Below, one piece after another: positions 19,957 through 24,667 of a stretch of DNA of 26,329 nt. Position 1 is the first letter of the stretch, and each line of letters starts with the position of its first letter. The notes beneath the pieces were generated by a model that saw only the letters and a list, made by a program, of their open reading frames with translations, was not told the origin of the DNA and searched no databases. Made by a program: the position numbers and the translations under genes. The stretch spans positions 64,001 to 90,329 of the IMG/VR virus record IMGVR_UViG_3300035128_000056; one strand, given 5' to 3'. This DNA comes from a virus.

Positions 19957-20008
19957 CCCACAATCGGTCGATGGGTGACTTTCGCGCATATTCTCGTCGT
20001 GCCACCTT

Positions 20009-20036
20009 TGGCATACCACGTGCACTAGTACCTGGC
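20009..20036 (+). promoter_or_regulatory. Conserved start leader, copy 1
   Basis: With the ATG at 20037 it forms a 31-base stretch identical at 27 positions to 22057-22087. It includes TGCACTAG exactly 16 bases before the ATG. No Shine-Dalgarno is present, so leaderless translation is possible. Confidence 0.6.
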
Positions 20037-20402
20037 ATGGCGACACGAAAAGCAGGTCAGGGCAGCAAGTGGATTCGGCCGACGACGCGGCTGGCGATCT
20101 ACCTCCGCGACGGCCTGTGCTGCGCATACTGCGGCCACGCGGTCGAAGAGGGCGAGCGCCTGAGCCTCGACCACCTGAGCCCCGCGAGCCGAGGCGGCCA
20201 GAACGACGCAAGCAACCTCGTGACCTGCTGCTCGCACTGCAACAGCGCCCGCGGCAACCGGCCGCTGAGGACCTGGTGCCGCGCTGTCAGCGCGTACACC
20301 GGTGAGGACGCCGCCGCCATCGAGCGCCGCGTCCGCAAGCTGTCCCGCCGCGCCCTTCCGCGCGATGAGGCCCGAGAGATGATCGCCCGCCGCGCGGGCT
20401 GA
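20037..20402 (+). CDS. HNH endonuclease, 121 aa
   Basis: The HNH motif is complete. It has YLRDGLCCAYCG (zinc CxxC), then LSLDHLSPASRGG (D45-H46, the catalytic His), SNLVTCCSHCN (N60, zinc CxxC at 65-68) and SARGNRPL. This is the classic His-Me finger nuclease layout, seen in phage homing endonucleases and in stand-alone HNH genes. The start at 20037 uses the conserved leader; an in-frame upstream extension (from 19971) is less likely. It makes a nick or double-strand cut in DNA; the target is unknown. The C-terminal part (SAYTGEDAAAIERRVRKLSR) is helical. Confidence 0.88.
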   Translation: MATRKAGQGSKWIRPTTRLAIYLRDGLCCAYCGHAVEEGERLSLDHLSPASRGGQNDASNLVTCCSHCNSARGNRPLRTWCRAVSAYTGEDAAAIERRVRKLSRRALPRDEAREMIARRAG

Positions 20403-20413
20403 GGAGACACGAC

Positions 20414-20641
20414 ATGGACTATATCCGCTACATCACCACGGCCGACGAATCCGACTCTACCGTCACCGTCTCGTCTCGACACCGCAGCCGACGCGCGGCT
20501 GCGCGCACGGGCAGACGGGTCATAGAGCTCACCTACCACAGCGGACTCGGGCGACTCCGCACGCCGCACATCGGCGACCGACTGGGCCTCTACTCCGAGC
20601 CCGGCGGTGCCGTGTACGCACTCGCTCCTCTCGGCGAGTAG
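20414..20641 (+). CDS. Hypothetical protein, 75 aa
   Basis: AGGAGACACGAC lies directly before ATG, identical to the sequence before 20977. The product is MDYIRYITTADESDSTVTVS, then an Arg-rich and beta-rich end (HIGDRLGLYSEPGGAVYALA). No family is recognised. Confidence 0.6.
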   Translation: MDYIRYITTADESDSTVTVSSRHRSRRAAARTGRRVIELTYHSGLGRLRTPHIGDRLGLYSEPGGAVYALAPLGE

Positions 20642-20662
20642 TCCGCCCTCTCCCTAGTCCCG

Positions 20663-20705
20663 CCCCGCAGGTTCGTCCCCGGGGCTTGAGGGCGTAGGAG
20701 GCATC
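20663..20705 (+). promoter_or_regulatory. Stem-loop/SD leader, copy 1
   Basis: CCCCG (20663-20667) pairs with CGGGG (20680-20684); then cttgagggcgtaggaggcat precedes the ATG at 20706. It is one of four similar leaders. Confidence 0.55.
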
Positions 20706-20960
20706 ATGCGTTTCACGATCCATAGCAACAAACTCAACCGCGATTTCGATTTCTACGCGCCCTCTGGCGGCGGGTACGTTCGCCTCGAGACCGAGCGACG
20801 CCCCGGGACGCTCGGTGAGCAGATCTGCGAGGGTGGCGGCGTCGGCTACGGTTCCGCGCTCAGTTGTGCGGGCAGCGAGCGCTCGCTTGAGGTGGTGGCC
20901 CGCCGCTGGTACCGCCAACACATGGCCTGGCAGCGCGAGATGGGATTCCCAGACGCCTAG
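20706..20960 (+). CDS. Conserved phage protein, 84 aa
   Basis: FDFYAPSGGGYVRLETERRP, then GTLGEQICEGGGVGYGSAL and VVARRWYRQHM follow a pattern I know from small proteins of many tailed phages (FxF-x-x-P-x-G-G-Y-V-R-L-E, RPGTLGxQIC-x-G-G, RRWYR). The beta-rich body and the C-terminal helix suggest a small folded domain. The role is unknown to me. The start follows AGGAGG and the stem-loop leader. Confidence 0.75.
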   Translation: MRFTIHSNKLNRDFDFYAPSGGGYVRLETERRPGTLGEQICEGGGVGYGSALSCAGSERSLEVVARRWYRQHMAWQREMGFPDA

Positions 20961-20976
20961 CCACAGGAGACACGAC

Positions 20977-21396
20977 ATGAACGATTGGACGCCAACTCAC
21001 AGAATCACGATCACCCGCAACGACAACGACCCAGAGATTGTCGATGTCATGCTCATCGACGGAGCCGCATACACTGCAGTTGAGTGGGACGCCGAAGTAG
21101 CCGCTGACTGGGAGCGTGACGTCAACGGAAACTGGTCATTCCAGGGGCGATCTGCCCCGTGCGCCGGTTGCTCCGTCTCCGTCGCGGCGCTCGCCGAGAT
21201 CACGATTGCCACAATCACCCGCGCGGACGTTGCTGCTCTCCGCGATGACGCACAGCAATGCGGCGACGAAGCGCTGGCGCGGATCGCGCATAAAGCGCTC
21301 GTGTCGATCGACACAGCACCGCGCGATGTGCAGTATCCGGACACCGAGTCGCTCAGAGAGTGCGTGCGCGTGATCCGCCGTTCGAGGGAGGACTGA
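20977..21396 (+). CDS. Hypothetical protein, 139 aa
   Basis: AGGAGACACGAC lies directly before the ATG. The N-terminal part (RITITRNDNDPEIVDVMLID, EWDAEVAADWERD) looks like a beta sandwich, with CAGC at about residue 63. The C-terminal half is helical. No family is recognised. Confidence 0.6.
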   Translation: MNDWTPTHRITITRNDNDPEIVDVMLIDGAAYTAVEWDAEVAADWERDVNGNWSFQGRSAPCAGCSVSVAALAEITIATITRADVAALRDDAQQCGDEALARIAHKALVSIDTAPRDVQYPDTESLRECVRVIRRSRED

Positions 21397-21402
21397 CCAT
21401 CT

Positions 21403-21420
21403 AGACCGACGGCCGGGTCT
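21403..21420 (+). terminator. Weak terminator-like hairpin
   Basis: AGACC (21403-21407) pairs with GGTCT (21416-21420) in the 51-base gap before the second HNH gene. There is no T-run. Confidence 0.3.
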
Positions 21421-21431
21421 GGCCTCATTCC

Positions 21432-21447
21432 TGCATTAGCTCAGGAC
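21432..21447 (+). promoter_or_regulatory. TGCATTAG start box, copy 2
   Basis: TGCATTAG lies exactly 16 bases before ATG 21448, as in copies 1 and 3, with partial agreement in the eight bases between. No Shine-Dalgarno is visible except GGA. Confidence 0.5.
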
Positions 21448-22002
21448 ATGACTCTAACAACATCCTGCCGACTGCCAGACCAACGATACATTGACCGAGT
21501 GAGGTCCAAGCTCAGGCCGTTCGCTGGTCCCCTATCAACACCCTGCTGGGCCTACACAGGGGGGCATGATGTTGCAGGTTACGCCAGGACCACCATCCCC
21601 GGTAGCGGCCAGTGGCGCGTCCACGCTCTGTTATGGCGATCCGCGGGCGGGGTGTACCGGGACGGTTGGTGCCTGGACCACCTGTGCCATAACCCAGGCT
21701 GCTGCAACCCTGACCATCTAGAGCTCGTCCCTCGAGGCCTCAATGCGGCTCGTGGGCTGGTAAAGCTCACTGCCGAGCAGCGCCGTTCCGTGATCGAATC
21801 GTCGGAGACGGCCGCAGTTTTGGCCGCTCGATATAGGGTCAGCAAGAGGACGATTTTTCGCATCCGCCGTGGGACCGGCAGGTTCAATCGAGAGCTCACC
21901 GCTCCCTCCCTATGCAACCGATGCACACCCATGACACACATGTCATACCCGAGAACGTGTGTGTCATCCAATAGTTACGGCAAAAGTCAAAGTGACCCAT
22001 GA
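21448..22002 (+). CDS. HNH_3-type homing endonuclease with HTH, 184 aa
   Basis: Residues 31-95 are an HNH_3-type nuclease: TPCWAYTGGH, RVHALLWRSAGGVYRDGWC, then LDHLCHNPGCCNPDHLELV, with D77-H78 as the metal/catalytic pair and Cys residues for zinc. Residues 106-142 (LTAEQRRSVIESSETAAVLA, VSKRTIFRIRRG) form a helix-turn-helix like those of phage homing endonucleases. These enzymes cut intron-less or endonuclease-less alleles and spread their own gene. The C-terminal 35 residues look unstructured, and their codons contain an operator palindrome (21931-21946). The true end of folded protein is near residue 150. Confidence 0.85.
   Translation: MTLTTSCRLPDQRYIDRVRSKLRPFAGPLSTPCWAYTGGHDVAGYARTTIPGSGQWRVHALLWRSAGGVYRDGWCLDHLCHNPGCCNPDHLELVPRGLNAARGLVKLTAEQRRSVIESSETAAVLAARYRVSKRTIFRIRRGTGRFNRELTAPSLCNRCTPMTHMSYPRTCVSSNSYGKSQSDP
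21931..21946. promoter_or_regulatory. Operator-like palindrome 2
   Basis: ATGACA-CACA-TGTCAT, inside the 3' coding end of the HNH gene. A lone TGTCAT lies 16 bases further on (21962-21967). TGTCATACCC is shared with palindrome 1. Confidence 0.7.
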
Positions 22003-22014
22003 CAGTCATGTCAT
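21999..22014. promoter_or_regulatory. Operator-like palindrome 3
   Basis: ATGACA-GTCA-TGTCAT, about 70 bases upstream of the start at 22085 and overlapping the stop of the HNH gene. Confidence 0.7.
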
Positions 22015-22056
22015 GCGCGTCTTCGGTGACAACGCGATTTCTTGGTGACAATTGAC

Positions 22057-22084
22057 TGGCACAGCGCGTGCATTAGTACCTGGC
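22057..22084 (+). promoter_or_regulatory. Conserved start leader, copy 3
   Basis: Matches copy 1 at 27 of 31 positions including the ATG. TTGACT (22052-22057) may be a -35, with a 16-base spacer to TAGTAC (22074-22079), which would place the start of transcription at or near the ATG. Confidence 0.6.
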
Positions 22085-22297
22085 ATGACCACGACGACGA
22101 CGAACAACACCCTGACCATCGAGACCGACGGCCTGACCCTCAGCTACTCGCCCGAGACCGACAGCCGGGTCATGGCCGCCGAGAACGGCCGGCTCTACAC
22201 CCGGAGTGCCAAGAGCGCCCGCGAGCTGGCCAGCGAGCTCAGGTCCTGGGGTGTCGCGAATGCCCAGGCAGTCGGCAAGGGGGTGGTGTTCGGCTGA
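22085..22297 (+). CDS. Hypothetical protein, 70 aa
   Basis: ATG follows the conserved leader. The product is MTTTTTNNTLTIETDGLTLS, then a helical end (SAKSARELASELRSWGVANA). It is small, with a beta-then-alpha layout. It shares its regulatory leader with the HNH gene at 20037, so it is probably expressed at the same time. The function is unknown. Confidence 0.6.
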   Translation: MTTTTTNNTLTIETDGLTLSYSPETDSRVMAAENGRLYTRSAKSARELASELRSWGVANAQAVGKGVVFG

Positions 22298-22318
22298 CGC
22301 GGCCGCCCCCAGCTCCCA

Positions 22319-22364
22319 CCCCGGTAGGGCTCGACCCCCGGGGTTGAGGTGTCAGGAGGACATG
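22319..22364 (+). promoter_or_regulatory. Stem-loop/SD leader, copy 2
   Basis: CCCCGG (22319-22324) pairs with CCGGGG (22338-22343); then ttgaggtgtcaggaggacatg precedes ATG 22365, with in-frame alternative ATG 22362. Confidence 0.55.
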
Positions 22365-22745
22365 ATGCAGACACTCAGCACCCACAACCCGCGCCCGATC
22401 ATGCTCGACCACAGTTCCGGCGGCCTGACATTCCTCGGCAGTGTAGTGGTTCTGACGCGCCATTTCAGCATTCACGCATGCTCGGACGAAGGCATGGTGC
22501 TAGCTGAGCTCTGGCACGGTTCCGAGGAGGGCATCGTACTGGCTCAGGTGTCAAGTGACGAGCCCGACAATAGCGTATTAGACGTCGGACTCGCAAAGCG
22601 CAGCAGCAATCCGTTACTGCGACTCGCTGCTCGACTCATCGGAAAATCTCCTGTCGTCCACGAAGTCGGGCCGTATGACGCGGCGCTGCGAGCGAGCCGC
22701 CCCGCAAGAGGGCTGCCGCGCCCTGATGTATGCCTGGTATACTAA
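22365..22745 (+). CDS. Hypothetical protein, 126 aa
   Basis: The N-terminal half is beta-rich (GGLTFLGSVVVLTRHFSIHA, GMVLAELWHGSEEGIVLAQV). Then a helix (NPLLRLAARLIGK) and a basic, Pro-rich tail follow. AGGAGG precedes the start at good distance. No family is recognised. Confidence 0.55.
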   Translation: MQTLSTHNPRPIMLDHSSGGLTFLGSVVVLTRHFSIHACSDEGMVLAELWHGSEEGIVLAQVSSDEPDNSVLDVGLAKRSSNPLLRLAARLIGKSPVVHEVGPYDAALRASRPARGLPRPDVCLVY

Positions 22746-22753
22746 TTTCCCAC

Positions 22754-22803
22754 GCCGGCACCCATTCAGTTGGGGCCGGCTTGAAGCCGTAGGAGGATTG
22801 AAA
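22754..22803 (+). promoter_or_regulatory. Stem-loop/SD leader, copy 3
   Basis: GCCGGC (22754-22759) pairs with GCCGGC (22775-22780), with CCC/GGG continuing the stem. The overlapping CGGCTTGAAGCCG can form a competing hairpin just before AGGAGG. Confidence 0.6.
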
Positions 22804-23004
22804 ATGACACACCGACAACGTGTACTTGCCTGGGCGCGCTGCAACATCCGAGTCGGGGGCAGGACCCCCCGCATGTCCGCTACGTGCGCCACTGACCCGT
22901 CCCTCGGGGTGTCCACGTGGGACGTCTGGGAGTCGGCCGGGCGCAGCCGTAACCGGCTGGCTCGGGTGCGCGTGAGCCGCAGCGAAATTGAGGTGATCGA
23001 CTAA
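22804..23004 (+). CDS. Small basic protein, 66 aa
   Basis: ATG follows AGGAGGATTGAAA. The product is MTHRQRVLAWARCNIRVGGR, with Ser/Thr- and Arg-rich parts and STWDVWESAGRSRNRLARVR. It may bind nucleic acid because of charge. No family is recognised. Confidence 0.5.
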   Translation: MTHRQRVLAWARCNIRVGGRTPRMSATCATDPSLGVSTWDVWESAGRSRNRLARVRVSRSEIEVID

Positions 23005-23030
23005 CCACGCCCAGCCACACCGCCGCCACC

Positions 23031-23076
23031 GCCGGCACCTGCACTGCGGGGCCGGCTTGAGGCGTCAGGAGGCATC
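23031..23076 (+). promoter_or_regulatory. Stem-loop/SD leader, copy 4
   Basis: GCCGGC (23031-23036) pairs with GCCGGC (23051-23056); then ttgaggcgtcaggaggcatc before ATG 23077. This copy is very close to copy 3 in the first half and copy 1 in the second. Confidence 0.6.
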
Positions 23077-23367
23077 ATGAACGACGTTGCACGAGCGAGA
23101 CTAGACCCTGAGATGACCGCCGTAGTCCGAGCACACGACGCGCTCGCCGCCGCAGTAGGGCGCGCCTCGGCCGACTTCGAGCTGTGGCACGTACTGCAGC
23201 AGCTGCTCAATCGCTTCGTCGCGGACCACGCTGCGGCGTTCGCTGAGCTCGACCGACTGCAGCACGATGGCGACGTCTACGGATGCGATGGTGAGCTGCT
23301 TCGCGAAGCGCTCAAGAGCGAAGGCCCCGTCTTCCCTGACGGCGGGCTGACATATCAACGGCGTTGA
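23077..23367 (+). CDS. Helical protein, 96 aa
   Basis: The protein is mostly alpha-helical (AVVRAHDALAAAVGRASADF, HVLQQLLNRFVADHAAAFAE) with a short acidic end. There is one Cys in VYGCDGEL. No family is recognised. Confidence 0.6.
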   Translation: MNDVARARLDPEMTAVVRAHDALAAAVGRASADFELWHVLQQLLNRFVADHAAAFAELDRLQHDGDVYGCDGELLREALKSEGPVFPDGGLTYQRR

Positions 23368-23406
23368 CCGCTGCCCGTGGGTCCGATACCGGAAAGGGAG
23401 GTTCCG

Positions 23407-23643
23407 ATGCGCGATTACAATACGACGATTCCAACTGCACCGCCAACGACTCCAGCTAGCCCACCGACTGTTCCGCCTGGCGAGGTCGACGTGTTTCTGA
23501 TGGAGGCCGGCGCACGACGCATGCTGCGCCGCCGCGACCGTATCGGTCTAGCACGCGCGATGCTCCAGTACGGCCTCCCAGCGGTTGCCCCGCGGCCGCG
23601 TGGGACGCATGGTGGACAGAGGATCCGAAGGAGGGCAGCGTGA
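23407..23643 (+). CDS. Hypothetical protein, 78 aa
   Basis: GGGAGGTTCCG precedes ATG at 23407. A Thr/Pro-rich disordered N-terminus (IPTAPPTTPASPPTVPPGEV) is followed by a basic helix (GARRMLRRRDRIGLARAMLQ). The stop overlaps the next GTG (GTGA). No family is recognised. Confidence 0.55.
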   Translation: MRDYNTTIPTAPPTTPASPPTVPPGEVDVFLMEAGARRMLRRRDRIGLARAMLQYGLPAVAPRPRGTHGGQRIRRRAA

Positions 23644-23993
23644 TTCATTTCAAGAACGCTCGCGAAGAGCAACTCTGGATTTCCCGCACGATGCGCGGCG
23701 ATTCGTTCGACGAGGCCGATGCGTTCGTCCTCGAGTTCCGCCGCCGCGTCGAAGGGCCGAACACTGAAGGACGAGCTCCCGGCGTATGGCTTGAGGATGT
23801 TGGACCGAGAAAAATCCAGGTCATCAAGCAGATCCGCGAATACACCGGTCTAGGGCTACGCGAGTCGAAGGATGTTGTTGACCGGCAACTGCCAACGCTG
23901 ATTCCACGCCCATGGGGCGTACCTACCACTGACAATACCGCATTCATCAGCGCGTTGAGGAGTGCAGGGGCGACGGTAGTAGAGGTGAAGTGA
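23640..23993 (+). CDS. Protein with a ribosomal L7/L12 C-terminal-like domain, 117 aa
   Basis: Residues 48-117 align by eye with the C-terminal domain of bacterial ribosomal protein bL12: KIQVIKQIREYTGLGLRESK, DVVD and ALRSAGATVVEVK match the host pattern K-x-x-VIK-x-x-R-x-x-T-G-L-G-L-K-E-A-K-D-x-V ... L-x-x-A-G-A-x-V-E-x-K. That domain recruits translation GTPases such as EF-G and EF-Tu. The N-terminal 45 residues are different and lack the usual dimerisation and hinge parts. Free CTD copies may interfere with, or tune, host translation factors; this is an inference. GTG overlaps the preceding stop. Confidence 0.85.
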   Translation: MIHFKNAREEQLWISRTMRGDSFDEADAFVLEFRRRVEGPNTEGRAPGVWLEDVGPRKIQVIKQIREYTGLGLRESKDVVDRQLPTLIPRPWGVPTTDNTAFISALRSAGATVVEVK

Positions 23994-24265
23994 TGAGGGT
24001 GGACCCAGCCGAAAGGATGGAAACCATGAAGCTAGGAAAGCACGACTACATCAAGCTTGGACCGGGGAACTATCGCTGCGACACCTTCTCAGTCGGAATC
24101 TTCGAGTGGGTGCCTGCGAAAAGTGGCGGTCTGAAGAAGAGCAAAGCGAAGGTCCGCGTCGCTGGTATGACGTCGCACCCAGAGGCTGTATGGACCAAAG
24201 CTGACAAAATCGTGGCGCAGCTCGACGCTGGAACGTACACGGGTAGGAAGATGGTGGTAGCATGA
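23993..24265 (+). CDS. Hypothetical protein, 90 aa
   Basis: ATG at 23993 shares a base with the previous stop (TGATG) and has AGAGGTG upstream; ATG at 24026 (MKLGKHDYIKLGPGNYRCDT) is an alternative. The protein is basic with beta-type segments (SVGIFEWVPAKSGGLKKSKA) and short Gly turns. No family is recognised. Confidence 0.55.
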   Translation: MRVDPAERMETMKLGKHDYIKLGPGNYRCDTFSVGIFEWVPAKSGGLKKSKAKVRVAGMTSHPEAVWTKADKIVAQLDAGTYTGRKMVVA

Positions 24266-24468
24266 CCAGCTCGGAGATTGACGAACTGGTGCTGCGTAGC
24301 ATCAGATGTGGGAACAGGACGGCCAGTAGCGTCTGCTTTGATGTCGAGCGGCGCGGAATAGATGTTGGCGGAAGCAACAGATGGAGAACCATCGACCGTG
24401 CACTACAGCGCCTCCGCAAGCGCGGCGTCATCAACTACACTCGATCATGGGGGTGGAAGGTGAAGTGA
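24262..24468 (+). CDS. Winged-helix-like small protein, 68 aa
   Basis: ATG overlaps the previous stop (ATGA). The product MTSSEIDELVLRSIRCGNRT, then VCFDVERRGIDVG and WRTIDRALQRLRKRGVINYT, GWKVK, has the helix-helix-recognition helix-wing order of a winged helix. It is likely a DNA-binding protein, and lies two genes before the RuvC nuclease. Confidence 0.6.
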   Translation: MTSSEIDELVLRSIRCGNRTASSVCFDVERRGIDVGGSNRWRTIDRALQRLRKRGVINYTRSWGWKVK

Positions 24469-24653
24469 TGCCAGCGCAGCACCTCAAGTGTCCAAGCTGC
24501 GGCAGCCTTTACGATACCGGTCCTGCACACGGGAAGGCATTCGAGTGCGTCGTCTGCGGCGCTTGGTTGCAGGCAGTCGAATTCAAGATCGGATCTGGCT
24601 ATGCGTTGCTGATCGAGCGACGGACTGCAAAGCTGATCCGAAAGCTGTGGTGA
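24468..24653 (+). CDS. Zinc-ribbon protein, 61 aa
   Basis: ATG shares one base with the previous stop (TGATG). CPSCGSLYDTG and CVVCGAWLQ form a CxxC...CxxC ribbon, followed by a helix (YALLIERRTAKLIRKLW). It is the gene directly before the RuvC nuclease, with 14 bases between them. A functional link is unproven. Confidence 0.65.
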   Translation: MPAQHLKCPSCGSLYDTGPAHGKAFECVVCGAWLQAVEFKIGSGYALLIERRTAKLIRKLW

Positions 24654-24667
24654 CCAAAGGAGCACTG

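Noticed and set aside
19237-22084. Insertion sequence or transposon carrying the nuclease genes
   Set aside because: No transposase, no terminal inverted repeats and no target-site duplication were seen; the short palindromes are better explained as operators.
20641-23076. CRISPR array
   Set aside because: The four GC stem-loop leaders are similar, but they are spaced by whole genes and fused to ribosome sites; no regularly spaced repeats exist in the window.
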